This document shows, piece by piece, positions 46,770-57,449 of a stretch of 64,000 nucleotides of DNA. The notes under the pieces are model-generated. The model was not told the DNA's origin and searched no databases. It was given only the letters and a program-made list of their open reading frames with translations. Every line of letters starts with the position of its first letter. The first letter of the stretch is position 1. A program made the position numbers and the translations under genes. This DNA comes from JBEVJK01 sp963791325 (GTDB lineage Bacteria > Pseudomonadota > Alphaproteobacteria > Rhizobiales > Rhizobiaceae), in the NCBI GenBank assembly GCA_963791325.1, contig CAWBRU010000016.1, positions 124,001-188,000 on the forward strand, in the 5' to 3' direction.

Positions 46770-47149
46770 TTCGCTTCGGCCTAGCTCAGATATAGCACCG
46801 ATTTTGATATTCTGCACGAATTGGCGCCACACCGGAGGCTCCAAAGCAAAGCCGAGCGCGCCCGCGCTGAATACGCCAACCTCACGAAACACTACCGTGC
46901 TATAGGCCCGGCGGCGATTGGCGCCGCCGTCACGATAGCAAGCGGCAACCGAAGGTCATTCGGAGAAGATCTGGCTAAGCCGACAAGGCCCCGCCGGCCT
47001 TCAATACGATACTGGTGGGCAGGGAATGGGTTTCCTGTTGACGATCTCTGTCGCCAGAACAAGATATATCAGGACCGTCCCTTCGGCGAGACGACACGAG
47101 TTTGACCTCGAAATCCTCGCTGAATGGGTGCGGAGCACACCGCCACTCG
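46770..47149. other. Stretch without a supported gene
   Basis: 380 bp between the small coiled-coil gene pair and the SDR gene end. I see no protein-like frame, RNA or repeat. Confidence 0.45.
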
Positions 47150-47890
47150 CTACGCCACCAGATATCCTCCATCGATCGGGAAGGACGGCGCCTGTCACGA
47201 AGGCCGCCATGGGCGAGGCCAGAAAAAGGACCGCACCCGACGACTTCCACAGGTTCGCCCCATCTGCCGAGCGGCGTGCGTGCCAGAATAGCCTCGTTGC
47301 GTGTCCGATCCTTGCGCAGGTCGGCTGTCAGCGGGGTCTTGATCCAGCCAGGCGCGATGGCGTTGACGCGAATGCCGTCGGCAGCATAGGCGATCGCAAG
47401 CGACTTCGTGAGTTGCGCCACTCCTCCCTTGGACGCGGAATATGCCGGAACCAAGCCGCCGCCGAAGAAGCTCAGCATCGAGGCGGTATTGGTGATGGTC
47501 CCCCCGCCCGCCTGCGCGAGCCGAGGTCGAGCCGCTGCGCAGACCCGCATGGTCCCCGTGAGATTGATCTCCAGAACCTCGGCGAACACGGTCGGATCGA
47601 GCTCTTCGCCGCGACGGATGACTCCCGGCACAATTCACCAGGTGATCGATCGCCGGCAGAGCCGCCACAGGTCCGCTGACCGCCTCGGGATCCCTCAGAT
47701 CGAGCGCGAAGCCGTTGGTGCCCTCCAGAGAGCGGTTTGCGCGTGCAGCCTCGACTTCCTGCCGGGTGGCTCCGGTGAAGGTGACCTTCGCGCCTGCGTC
47801 GGCGAAGGCCGCGGCGATTGCTGCCCCTATGCCGGAAGAGCCACCGCAGACGAGGACTGGCCTCGCCCTTGAAACAGTCGGTCGGGCCAT
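47150..47890 (-). CDS. Short-chain dehydrogenase/reductase (several frameshifts)
   Basis: About 245 residues when indels near 47630, 47245 and 47170 are bridged. Rossmann motif VLVCGGSSGIGAAIAAAFAD, then IDHLVNCAG, INLTGTMRVCAAA, NTASMLSFFGGGLVPAYSAS with SKGG (the S...YxxxK catalytic set), IRVNAIAPGWIKTPL, and the classical end SPMAAFVTGAVLPIDGG. It follows the cupin gene by 17 bp on the same strand. Likely oxidises a hydroxy group of the compound handled by this locus. Confidence 0.82.
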
Positions 47891-47907
47891 ATCGATCTGC
47901 GCATGTC

Positions 47908-48434
47908 TCAGCGGATGAACTGATCGACAAAATCCTTCTCCGAGCCCGACCGCGGCAAAATGCGCGCGGCACATCTCTATTTTGGTGAAGACGTCCTCAT
48001 ACCCGGTCGGTTTTCCCCATGGGTCGACGTAGTACATGATGCCGTTGACCTGGAAATAGGTGATCATCTCTTCGACATCGTCGGGCACAACCAGCGTGTG
48101 GGTCTCTCCCGGCGGCTCGAAGACATATGCACCGGCCACCGCTTCCCAGTCGTGCTCGAGATACCGCCATCGGCCCTTCAGTACGAAGCCATGAACCGGC
48201 TGAGGATGACGATGGCGCGACAGAACACCCCCCTTGGTGACCTTGAGCAGGTTCATCCAGTAGCCTTGTGACCGGTTGAGACAAAGCGGCCGGAACCAGA
48301 CGTTCTCGGCCTGGGGCACCCAAAGCCGCTCGTCCTGCGGGAATGGCGTCGGCAACAACGATCTCGGTAAGGGCATCCTTGGGAAACGGGAGCTGATACG
48401 GCATGCCCGCTTGGCTGTCCTGGTCCAGTGTCAT
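47908..48434 (-). CDS. Cupin, 2,4'-dihydroxyacetophenone dioxygenase-like (frameshifts)
   Basis: About 175 residues after bridging indels near 48345 and 47935. Core motifs are VLSRHRHPQPVHGFVLKGRW (metal His residues of the first cupin motif), EPPGETHTLVVPDDVEEM (second motif Glu/His) and MYYVDPWGKPTGYEDVFTK. This matches the 2,4'-dihydroxyacetophenone dioxygenase / ChrR-like cupin group, which uses iron to cleave C-C bonds; the group also has non-dioxygenase members. First gene of a cupin-SDR pair, downstream of the GntR gene. Confidence 0.75.
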
Positions 48435-48522
48435 GGCATCGATGTCCCGGTTGATTTCTCGTGGCTGCACCGCCGATTCAGTCCCGAGCCGCTGTCGGTC
48501 TGTCGCAGCGGCAGCCGCCCGA

Positions 48523-49252
48523 TCAGCCGCGGCGATGTCCTCCACTCCGGCTGGAGTAGGTAGTCTTGGTGCGGGCAATGTGGGTGTCAAGCACGCCGAG
48601 CGCGGCCTCGAGCTCCCCACCTCGCAGCAGGGCGAGCATCTCGCGATGCTCGGCGTATGACTTGTCGGTGTGAGCCGGCTTGACGGCAAGATGCGTTCTC
48701 AACGCAGCGATCTTGCCGACGTAGCAGAGCGTAGGTTTCGCTCAGGTAGGCGTTGCCGCAGAATGCGAAGAAGGCCTCATGAAAAGCCGTATCTGCGTCG
48801 AGATAGGCGGTCCTTGCCTTTGACGCACGCGCGCTCTCCATGTCCACGACCGAGGATGCAAGCGCATCCACCAAGTCCCCAGGTGCGCGCGCCATCGACA
48901 TCTTCAAGGCAGCCGACTCCAAGGTCTGGCGAAACTCGCAAATCGCAATAACCTCCGCAGCGGACAAGGAGAACACGAAGGCTCCCCTTTGCGGCACGAT
49001 GCGGACCAGGCCCTCCTGGCGCAGTTGTGCGAGCGCTTCACGCACCGGCGTCTTGGACACGCCGAGCTTCTCGGCCAAAACGCGTTCCGACAGCAACTCC
49101 CCGAGCCCGAGGGCGCCGCGGACGATATCGGACCGGAGCCGCTCGAGCACTGTCTCTGCCAAGTGACGGCGGACGGGGAATTCGTTGCATCTCTTGGACC
49201 AGCTGTGGTCTGAGCCAAGAGTGATCCTACCGGCAGCGAAGCGGCACAACAA
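48523..49252 (-). CDS. GntR family regulator with FCD domain (one frameshift)
   Basis: About 240 residues after bridging an indel near 48728. The winged helix is LLSERVLAEKLGVSKTPVRE with ALAQLRQEGLVRIVPQRGAF. The FCD effector domain follows (FRQTLESAALKMSMA, DADTAFHEAFFAFCGNAYLS), ending KSYAEHREMLALLRGGELEA. FadR-type GntR proteins repress neighbouring catabolic genes until an acid metabolite binds. It sits between the cupin-SDR genes and the divergent lactonase-ABC genes, so it probably controls both. Confidence 0.85.
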
Positions 49253-49322
49253 TCTGCCAATCGCGAGCTTGAAGCGTCAACTGCCATCTGATATCTCAGA
49301 TATCGGAGCTGAGGAGGAAACG

Positions 49323-50208
49323 TTGTCCGCCGTAGAGCTGATGGTGGATTGCCGGAACCTGCACGGCGAAGGCGTCTTCTGGTCGGAGCAGCATCAGCTG
49401 CTCTACTGGACTGACATCCACGGCTGTACGTGTTTGGACGTTGTCTCCTGAGAGCGGGCGGGCCCGATCGTTCCCTGCTCCCGGGAGGGTCTGCTGCCTG
49501 GCCGACCGGCTTGGCTTGCTCATGGAACAAGGTCGTCGCCGGCTTCGACGATGGATTTGCACTGCTTGACCTGGAAACCGGCGAGCGCCGCACACGTTAC
49601 CGCGTTCGAGCCGGATCTCCCGTCGACCCGTCTGAACGACGGTCGCACCGATCGCCAGGGCCGCTTCGTCGCCGGAGGTATGGACGAACACGCACTTGGC
49701 TCCGATCTCATCGGTTTGGCGGCTCGATCCCGACCTGACCGCGACCAAGCTGTTCGGCGAGGTGGGATGCGCCAACGGCACCTGCTTCTCTCCCGACGGG
49801 CAACACCATGTGGTTCGCCGACAGCGCGGCCGGAGACAATCGAAGCCATTGACTACGACCCGCATTCGGGAACGCCCGGCAACGCGTCGGACGGTCGCCC
49901 GCACGCCGCCGCCCGGCGTCCCGGATGGATCCTGCGTCGACGGCGAGGGCTTCGTCTGGAACGCTGTCTGGGAAGGCTATCGGGTCGAGCGCTATGCGCC
50001 CGATGGACGACTGGACAGGGTCGTCGAGATCCCCGTCAAGAAGCCGACGTGCTGTGCCTTCGGCGGCAGCGATCTGTCCACACTGTTCATCACGAGCTCG
50101 CGTCTCGGCGAATCACCGGAAGCACTCGAACGGGAGCCGACGGCGGGTGCGCTGTTTGCGATGAGGCCAGGCGTATCGGGCTGCGCCGACACGCCGTTCG
50201 GCGGCTGA
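49323..50208 (+). CDS. SMP-30/gluconolactonase family protein (several frameshifts)
   Basis: About 290 residues across frames. Start TTG at 49323 (GAGGAGGAAACG upstream) or ATG at 49342. Family motifs: CRNLHGEGVFWSEQHQLLYW with the metal Glu, then VAGFDDGFALLDLETGE, PSTRLNDGRTDRQGRFVAGG with the Asn/Asp ligands, WFADSA, GVPDGSCVDGEGFVWNAVWE and VPVKKPTCCAFGGSDLSTLF. These enzymes hydrolyse sugar lactones. The first of a rightward catabolic cluster. Breaks near 49445, 49560, 49600 and later. Confidence 0.82.
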
Positions 50209-50247
50209 GCAAATGAGATCCAGCTTTCAAAGTGGGAGGAGAAAAAG

Positions 50248-51299
50248 ATGAAATCCTGGAACAGGCGGACGGTCCTTTCGCGCCCTCGCGGTGTCGAGTG
50301 TCCTTCTTGGCTCGGGGGCAGCTCTGGCCATCGACTATCCCGCAGGCCAAAGCCTTTGAAGGAAGGCTCGCAGGCCGACCTGTCGAAGATTGCCAAGCAG
50401 GACAAGGTCGTCATCGCCTATATGCCGCCGGCGACAGAGTTCAACTACTACATGGCGATCGGCGAAGGCATCAAGGCAGCGGCCGCGGCCACTCCCGGCG
50501 TCGAGACATTCATGCTCGCGCCGCAGTCGGGCGCCGACATCAACGGCCAGATGGGCATGATCCAGGACACGATCACAGAAGGGCGTCAGCGCGATCATTC
50601 TCTCGACGCATGACGAGGCAGCCGCCGCCCCACTCGTGAAGAAGGCAGTCGACAAGGGCATTGCTGTCATCATCGTCAACTCCGACATTGCCGACTTCCC
50701 GACACCGGTGCACGCCGTCGTCGGCTATTCTCAGCGCGCCGGCACGAACAAGCTCGGCGACTATTTTCTTGGCAAGCTGAATGGTGCGGCGAGCCAAGAT
50801 CGGCATCATCGAGGGCCAGCCTGGCTATCACTCGACGGAGCGGGTCGGCGGCTTCGTGGATGCCGTGAAGGGCAAGCCCGGGATCGAGATCAAGATCCTC
50901 GGTTCCCGGCGGCTGGAATGTCGAAGGCGGCAACACTGCCGCCATGGACCTTCTTGCAGGCCAACCCCGATGTCGACACGCGTGTTCGCGGCCAACGACT
51001 ACATGATCATGGGCGCGGCACTGGCCGCCAAGTCGCTCGGCCGGCAGCTCAAGCTGTTCGGCAATGACGGCGACACGGCCGGGCTCGAGCAGATCGCTGA
51101 CGGCACTCTGACGGCCACGGTCAACACAACTCCGTTCGTGATGGGCGAGATTGCGTTCCAGGTCACGATGGATGCGCTGAACGGCAAGTTCACGGGAGGC
51201 TTCGTCGAGACGCCGACGACGATCGTCGACAAGGACAATGTTGTCGAGTTCCTGAAGGAGGCCGACAAGCTCTATCCGAAGCCTTCGAAGTCTTACTGA
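50248..51299 (+). CDS. Ribose-type ABC transporter substrate-binding protein (several frameshifts)
   Basis: About 345 residues. The signal peptide is split by an indel near 50281 (VSSVLLGSGAALA reads in the second frame). The mature protein follows the periplasmic-binding-protein-1 family: VVIAYMPPATEFNYYMAIGE, INGQMGMIQDTITE, AIILSTHDEAAAAPLVKKAV, VIIVNSDIADFPTPVHAVVG, KIGIIEGQPGYHSTERVGGF, VFAANDYMIMGAALAAKSLG and LFGNDGDTAGLEQIADGTLT. CUT2-type sugar or sugar-acid uptake. GGGAGGAGAAAAAG precedes the ATG. Confidence 0.85.
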
Positions 51300-51357
51300 C
51301 AAGATGCGGGCGGCGCAGCCGCGCTGCCCGCATCCGGTCACGGAGACTACTCGTCAG

Positions 51358-52869
51358 ATGCTCACTGCCCCGCTCTGGGAGCTTCGCGAGATCACCAAAC
51401 GATTTCCCGGCGTCCTGGCCAACGACCGCGTATCGCTGTCGCCTTCATGCCGGCGAGATCCACGGGTTGATGGGGGAGAATGGCAGCGGAAAGTCGACCC
51501 TGATCAAGATGCTGTCCGGCGCTTATCAGCCGACGGCCGGCGAGATCCTAAAGGAGGGCGAGCCGGTCGTCTTGGCCAGTCCGATCGCTGCACGGGACGC
51601 GGGGATCGCGACCGTGTTCCAGGAATTCTCGGTCGTCCCGACCCTGAGCGTCGCAGAGAACATCTATCTCGGCGCGCTGGCCGAGGCGCCGTGGCGCGAT
51701 CGATTGGCAGGCGATGCGCTCCGGCGCGCGCGCAGGCTCTGGCCGCAATGGACATCGCCATCGACGTGGACGCGGCTGGTCGGCGACCTGTCGGTCGCCG
51801 AGCAGCAGCTCGTCGAGATCGCCAAGGCGCTGCAAGTCCGGCGCCTCGATGCTCATCCTCGATGAGCCGACGACCGCGCTCGGCCTGGCCGAGATCGAGA
51901 CGACTGCATGGCCTGCTGCGCCGCCTGAAGAGCGCGGAGTGTCCATCCTCTACGTCTCGCATCGGCTCGACGAGGTGGTCGCGCTGGTCGACAAGGTCAC
52001 GGTGCTGAAGAGACGGGAAAGTCGTCGCCGCGCCGACAGAGGCGGAGGTCTCCATCCCCTTCATCGTCGAGAAGATGGTCGGGGACGTCGGGGCGCACTA
52101 TCCGAAGGAGCGGTCACAGCCCGGCGAGGTGCTGCTTGCGCGTCGACGACCTCGTCACGCGAAACCGCGTCACGGACGTTTCCTTCTCGGTGCGCAGAGG
52201 CGAGGTCTTCGGCATCGGCGGCGTGCTCGGCTCGGGCCGCACCGAAGTGGCCCGCGCGCTGTTCGGCGTGGATCCGATCGTGTCGGGCACGATCGCCTGG
52301 AAGGGCAAGAAGGTCCGTTTCAGCAGCCCACGGCAGGCGATCGAGGCCGGGCTCGCGCTGGTGCCGGAGAACCGCAAGTTCGACGGCCTCTTCTTCAATT
52401 TCGCCGGCTTTCCGAACATGATCCGCGGCAGCTCTCGAAACGCCTTGGTACGGGATGGCCTGATCTCGCTCGCACGGGAAACGCAAGCTGGACGTCGACT
52501 TGGTCGGGAGTCTGGCCATCTCGCCAGCTGCCGAGACCAAGGAGGTCGGCACGCTATCGGGCGGCAATCAGCAGAAGATCGTCATCGGCCGCTGGCTGTT
52601 CGCCGGGGCCGAACTCTTCATTCTCGACGAGCCGACGCAAGGCATCGACGTCGCGGCCCGGATCGCGGTCTACCGCCTCATCAACCAGCTGACCGCCGCC
52701 GGCAAGGCGGTCATCCTGATCTCGTCCGATCACGACGAGCTGCTCGCGATGTCCGACCGCGTCGGCATCATGAGCCACGGGCGCATGGTCGACCGTGCGC
52801 GAGGCAGCAGCCTGTCCAAGAGCCGATCTGGTCAAGGCCTCGGCGGCATGCAGCAGGCCTCGCGCATGA
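51358..52869 (+). CDS. Ribose-type ABC transporter ATP-binding protein, two ABC domains (many frameshifts)
   Basis: About 500 residues across frames, the size of RbsA/MglA. First ABC: HAGEIHGLMGENGSGKSTLI (Walker A), ATVFQEFSVVPTLSVAENIY, DLSVAEQQLVEIAKALQ and MLILDEPTTALG. Second ABC: VRRGEVFGIGGVLGSGRTEV (degenerate Walker A, as in this family), ALVPENRKFDGLFFNFAGFP, GTLSGGNQQKIVIGRWLFAG and FILDEPTQGIDVAARIAVYR. About ten indels, nearly all extra bases. The stop overlaps the permease start (ATGA). Confidence 0.85.
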
Positions 52870-53848
52870 GCAGCGCCGTCCTCAGGGAGATCGCGGGGCC
52901 GCTCGGCCGCCTGCCTGCTGGTGGCACTGGTGGTCGCGCTCACGACGCCCAGCTTCGTCGACTTCGGCAACCTCAACAACCTCGTGCTGCAGGTTTCGAT
53001 CGTCGCGATCATGGCGGTCGGCTCGACCGTGGTGATCCTGTCGGGCGGGATCGATCTTGTCGCCCGGCTCGGCCATCGCGCTGATCACGGTCGTGCTTGC
53101 CTCCGCGGTCAAGCTCTGGGGTGTGCCGTTCTGGCTCGCCGTGCTTGCTGGCGCTGCTGATCGGCCTGGTGCTGGGCTTCGTCAACGGCGTGCTCACCGC
53201 CTATCTGCGCATCCCCTCCTTCATCACCACGCTCGCGGCGCTGTCCGCGTTTCGCGGCGTCGCCTTCATGTTCAACAACGGCTCGCCCGTCAGCCAGGTC
53301 TCGCCCTGGCTGGAGCCGATCTTCTACGGCCGACTGGCGGGCTTGCCGCTGCCGCTCTTCTACGTCGTCTTCCTCTACGCCGCTGCCTTCTGGTTCCTGC
53401 GCTACACCGCGACTCGGCCGCTCGATCTATGCGGTCGGCGGCAACGCCAGCGCCGCCCGGCTGTCCGGCATCAATGTCGCCGCAGTCCAGCTCTTCGCCT
53501 TCGTCATCGCCGGGTTCTGCGCCGCGCTGGCGCTGTGCTGATGGCGGCCGGCTGAACTCCGGCTCGCCCAACTATGGCGTCGGTCTCGAGCTGTCCGCCA
53601 TCGCAGCCGCCGTGATCGGCGGGGCCAGCCTTTCCGGCGGGCGCGGCTCGGTGATCAACACCGCCATCGGCGCGATGACCATCGTCATCGTGCAGAACGG
53701 ACTCAACCTCAACGCGGTGCCGACCTCCGTGCAGAACGTCGTGATCGGAGCGATCATCGTGCTCGCCGTCGGCATCGACATGTGGCGCCGCGAACTGGCC
53801 GCCCGCCTCGGCTCCATCCTTCCACATCGACCGGAGAAGCAACGATGA
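52866..53848 (+). CDS. Ribose-type ABC transporter permease (several frameshifts)
   Basis: About 320 residues, RbsC-like. Motifs: LTTPSFVDFGNLNNLVLQVS, IMAVGSTVVILSGGIDLSPG (the family GGIDLSVG signature), LRIPSFITTLAALSAFRGVA, IYAVGGNASAARLSGI, IAAAVIGGASLSGGRGSVIN (EAA-like loop) and MTIVIVQNGLNLNAVPTSVQ. Eight to ten membrane helices. It overlaps the ATPase gene (ATGA) and the following VOC gene (ATGA). Confidence 0.85.
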
Positions 53849-54356
53849 GTGACGCCTCAGACCCCGCCCGTCAGCTTCAGCCATGTCGGCATCACCGTGC
53901 CGGACCTCGAACGCGCGGTCGAGTTCTATACCAAGGCGCTCGGCCTCTACTTGATCATGGGCCCGACGACGATCAACCACGACGACAGCGCCATCGGACA
54001 AATGTGCGACGACGTCTTCGGCGAGGGCTGGGGGTCGTTCCGCATCGCCCACCTCTCGACCTCCGACGGCATCGGCGTCGAGCTCTTTCGAGTTCCCGCA
54101 GACCCGGCCGGAGCAGCTGCCTTTCGAGTACTGGCGTCCCAAGGTGTTCCATGTCTGCTTCCAGGACCCGGATCTCGAGGGGCGGATCAAGCTGATCGAG
54201 GCCCACGGCGGGCGCATGCGGATGCGCCAGGTGCCGCTACTACTTCCCGGCCAGAAGCCCTACCGGATGGTCTACTGCGAGGATCCGTTCGGCAACATCA
54301 TCGAGCTCTACAGCCATTCCTACGAGCTGACCTATTCGGCCGGCGCCTATGTCTGA
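53845..54356 (+). CDS. VOC family protein (frameshifts)
   Basis: About 170 residues. VSFSHVGITVPDLERAVEFY opens the first VOC half, and VFHVCFQDPDLEGRIKLIEA the second, ending YCEDPFGNIIELYSHSYEL with the metal Glu. Breaks lie near 53865 and 54090. VOC enzymes include lactoylglutathione lyases, dioxygenases and epimerases; its place between a sugar-type importer and a 2-hydroxyacid dehydrogenase suggests an isomerase or lyase step. Start overlaps the permease stop (ATGA). Confidence 0.82.
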
Positions 54357-55403
54357 GGACTGCGGCTGGTCGCGTTTCCGCGTGGTGATCACCGACTTCG
54401 ACTACGGCGACACGGCCATCGAGCGCGCGATCCTCGAACCGGTCGGCGCGGAGGTGGTGGCACTGCAGGCCAAGAGCGAGGCCGACCTCGTCGAGAGGCT
54501 GCGCGGACTGCGACGCGATGATGAACCAGTACGCTCGCATCGGCGCCCCGACCATCGCGCCGATGCGCCGCTGCCGGGTGATCGCCCGCTACGGCGTCGG
54601 GGTCGATATCGTCGATGTCGAGGCGGCCACGGCGAAGGGCATCCTCGTCACCAACGTCCGGGACTACTGCACCGAAGAGGTCGCCGACCATGCGATCGCG
54701 CTGTGGCTTGACGCTGGCGCGCAAGATCGTCGACTACGACCGGGCCACACATCAGAGCATCTGGCACTGGCAGATCGGGCCAGCCGATCCACCGCCTGCG
54801 CGGACAGACCGCCGGCATCGTGTCCTTCGGCAAGATCGGCCAGGCGATCGCGGCGCGCGCCAAGAGCCTTCGGCGTCGATCTTGCTCGTCTACGACCCGT
54901 TCATCCCGGACGAGGTCGCTGCCGCCCACGAGCGGCGCTAGGTCGGCAAGGACGAGCTTCTCGCGCGTTCCGACGTGATCTTCATGCAGGTACCGATGAC
55001 GCCAGACACGCGTCACTTTCTCGGGTCCGCGCGAATTCGCGCATCGTCAAACCGGGCGCCATCATCGTCAACACCGGGCGCGGCCCGACCATCGACAACC
55101 GGCTCTCTACGATGCGCTTGTGTCGGGCAAGGTCGTCGGCGCCGGCCTCGACGACCCGGAGGAAGAGCCGGCCAAGCGGGCCTCGTGGAGCGCCGCTGCA
55201 GAATCCGCTCTTCTCGCTGCCCAATGTGATCGTCACGCCGCACGCCGCCTACTATTCGGAAGAATCGATCCGCCTGGCTCGCGAGACGGCTGCGACGCGA
55301 GGTCGCCCGCGTCCTGACCGGCCAGCCGCCGCGAAACCCCGTCAACTCGGTCGTTCCGCGCCGAGCACGTCGCAGGCACAGCTTGAGGAATGCCGAATGC
55401 TGA
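54349..55403 (+). CDS. D-isomer-specific 2-hydroxyacid dehydrogenase (many frameshifts)
   Basis: About 340 residues across frames. CRVIARYGVGVDIVDVEAAT, ILVTNVRDYCTEEVADHAIA, the NAD-binding IVSFGKIGQAIAARAK, DVIFMQVPMTPDTRHFLG, KPGAIIVNTGRGPTIDN (substrate-binding) and VIVTPHAAYYSEESIRLARE (catalytic His in TPHAAYYSE) follow the order of the SerA/CtBP-like family. The last codons depend on one more indel: the stop is at 55386 or 55403. It reduces or oxidises a 2-keto/2-hydroxy acid with NAD(P). Confidence 0.82.
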
Positions 55404-56073
55404 AAATTTTCAACGACTTTCCATCGCAATCCGGAGCTGCTCGCGAGGTTCGAGGCCGTCGCCGCCGCCTATTCAGCCTCCTGCGTCTTCGCCGACGTGA
55501 TGTACCGGACCGGCGTGATGCACTCGTCGATCAAGCCGCCCTTCAAGGCCAAGGCCGTCGGCCAGGCGCTCACGGTGCAGCTGTCGAAGGGCGATCTGGT
55601 CGATCCGCTTGAAGGCCCTGGAAATGGGGCAGCCGGGCGACATCATCGTGGTCGACGCCGGCGGCGACACCGAGGTCTCCGTCTGCGGCGGCCTGATGGG
55701 TGGACTGGCCAAGAATCGCGGCATCCGCGGCATGATCGTCGATGGCGCCGGGCGCGACATCGACGAGCTCGAGGACATCGGCTGGCCGATCTGGACGCGC
55801 GCGATCACGCGCGCGCGGCACGCACACGATGTTTTCCGGTCGCAAGGAGGAGCTCTCGATCAACGTCCCCGTGAGCTGCGGCGGCGTCGTCGGTCCATCC
55901 TGGCGACTTCGTCGTGGCCGACACGATCGGAGTCACCGTCGTCCCCTCGCCAAGGCCGAGGAGGTCGTGCGAGCTGGCGACGCGAGCAGGCCGAGCGCGA
56001 GCAGGCGACGCGCGAGTGGGTGCAGAAGGGAAAGACCGTCGAGGACCTGCTGGCCGAGTTCGGCAGGATTTAG
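55397..56073 (+). CDS. RraA-like / 4-hydroxy-4-methyl-2-oxoglutarate aldolase family protein (frameshifts)
   Basis: About 225 residues across frames. SCVFADVMYRTGVMHSSIKP, ALEMGQPGDIIVVDAGGDTE, GGLMGGLAKNRGIRGMIVDG, then the D-R/E metal-substrate region DIDELEDIGWPIW and VVADTIGVTVVP. This is the RraA fold used by divalent-metal 2-oxoacid aldolases and dehydratases. GAGGAA precedes the ATG. Last gene of the rightward cluster; it would cleave the 2-oxoacid made by the upstream dehydrogenase. Confidence 0.82.
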
Positions 56074-56530
56074 CATCGAACCTTGGGTACTGGCTGTAAG
56101 CGACACATACGAAGCGACACAGATGGCGGTTCGGAGCGACGGCTAGGCGCCTTACCCGTCAGGTGCACCTCTGGAGCCTGGGGAGTTATCTCGGGCGCGC
56201 ACCCCAGCCGGTTAGGCTTCGTACGGCGTGAGGTCGCGATGACCGGCAGCCCGCTGAGGCGCTGCGGCGTCAGCGCCTCCAGAACCGTCGTCAATTCAGG
56301 ATTGCACATCCAGGCGAAGCGAACCGCCTCGATCGGCGTCGAAGCAAAGCGTTGTTGGACATCTCGCAGGCCGCGAATGCGACATCAAGCGTGCCGGCGT
56401 AGAGCTTCTCTTCAATGAGATGGGACAGCGCGACCTCAAGCTCCAATTGCAGCCGAGGATAGCTTTGCCGAACGAACCGAATGAGCCGTGCAGCCAGGTT
56501 AGCCGGATCGCCGAAGGGGTCAATCGCCAC
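56070..56530 (-). pseudogene. LysR-type regulator fragment, effector domain only
   Basis: DPFGDPANLAARLIRFVRQS, YPRLQLELEVALSHLIEEKL and YAGTLDVAFAACEMSNNAL start a LysR substrate-binding domain. After an indel near 56340 it continues VRFAWMCNPELTTVLEALTP and GLPVIATSRRTKP. The N-terminal helix-turn-helix is missing and the end is short, so this is a truncated remnant. It converges on the RraA-like gene (stops overlap by 4 bp). Confidence 0.65.
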
Positions 56531-56594
56531 TGGGTCGAGGATTGACCCGCCGCGAGCGCGCCTTAGTTGCAGCGGAAAGGTCAGGAGGCTCCGA

Positions 56595-56975
56595 ATGACG
56601 CGTCAACAATTTCTCACCGGCGCCTTAGCGGCGCTGCTCATCCTCGGCGCGGCACCGGCTGGTGCCCATCACGGATGGTCGTGGACCGAAGATGAGACAT
56701 TCGAGTTGCGCGGCAAGATCACCAAGATCTATGTCGGCAATCCGCACGCGACCCTTGACGTGGACAGTGCTGGCGAGGTCTGGCGAGTTGAGCTGGCGCC
56801 GCCGGCCCGGACGATTGCGGCAGGCTTCACCCAAGAGACCGCCACCGCTGGCGACCAGGTCACTGCGATCGGCAATCGCTCGAAGGATCGAGGCGAGCGC
56901 CGGATGAAGGCGGTGCGCATTATCGTCAAAGGAAAGACCTATGACGTTTATCCCGATCGGGTGCCGTCCAACTGA
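56595..56975 (+). CDS. DUF6152 family exported protein
   Basis: 126 residues. TRQQFLTGALAALLILGAAP is a signal peptide with cleavage before HHGW. The mature part (HHGWSWTEDETFELRGKITK, IYVGNPHATLDVDSAGEVWR, then VTAIGNRSKDRGERRMKAVR) matches DUF6152, a small periplasmic beta-rich family. AGGAGGCT precedes the ATG. It forms a pair with the DUF6644 gene 15 bp downstream, an association seen in other Proteobacteria. Function unknown; His residues near the mature N-terminus could bind metal. Confidence 0.82.
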   Translation: MTRQQFLTGALAALLILGAAPAGAHHGWSWTEDETFELRGKITKIYVGNPHATLDVDSAGEVWRVELAPPARTIAAGFTQETATAGDQVTAIGNRSKDRGERRMKAVRIIVKGKTYDVYPDRVPSN

Positions 56976-56990
56976 TCTTGCGGCAGCCGT

Positions 56991-57449
56991 ATGATGGAAC
57001 TGCTCGCCGCGCTGGAGCACTCCGGCCTGGCACGCGCAATCAAAGCTTCGTTTCTCGTCTATCCGCTGATTAACGTCGCTCACATCTTGTCGATCGGTGT
57101 CCTCGTCACCTCGATCGGCCTCTTGGACCTCGCCTTGCTTGGGCTGTTCCGGCCAGTCGTTTCCAAGCCGTTCCTTTCGCTGCTCCGCTCGGCAGCGTTA
57201 AGCGGCTTCGCTGCGGCAGCGGTGACCGGGGTCCTGCTGTTCTCCATCAGGGCAACTGAATATGCTGAGATGCCGATTTTCCTGGCCAAAATGCTGCTGA
57301 TTGCCCTGTCGGCAGCGAACTTCGCCATCTTTTCGATGTGGCTTGCGCGCCCCGGCCATGTGTCGGTTGGCGCCAAAGCCAGTGCAGCGCTTTCCATTCT
57401 CCTTTGGCTGGGTGTCTTGGTCTGCGGGCGGCTCATCGGCTTCCTGTAA
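56991..57449 (+). CDS. DUF6644 family membrane protein
   Basis: 152 residues with four or five membrane helices (INVAHILSIGVLVTSIGLLD, GFAAAAVTGVLLFSIRATEY, IFLAKMLLIALSAANFAIFS, AALSILLWLGVLVCGRLIGF). Conserved His and Arg in or near helices (VAHI, SIRATEY) recall cytochrome-b-like or copper-related small membrane families. It is the second gene of a DUF6152-DUF6644 pair. Function unknown. Confidence 0.82.
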   Translation: MMELLAALEHSGLARAIKASFLVYPLINVAHILSIGVLVTSIGLLDLALLGLFRPVVSKPFLSLLRSAALSGFAAAAVTGVLLFSIRATEYAEMPIFLAKMLLIALSAANFAIFSMWLARPGHVSVGAKASAALSILLWLGVLVCGRLIGFL

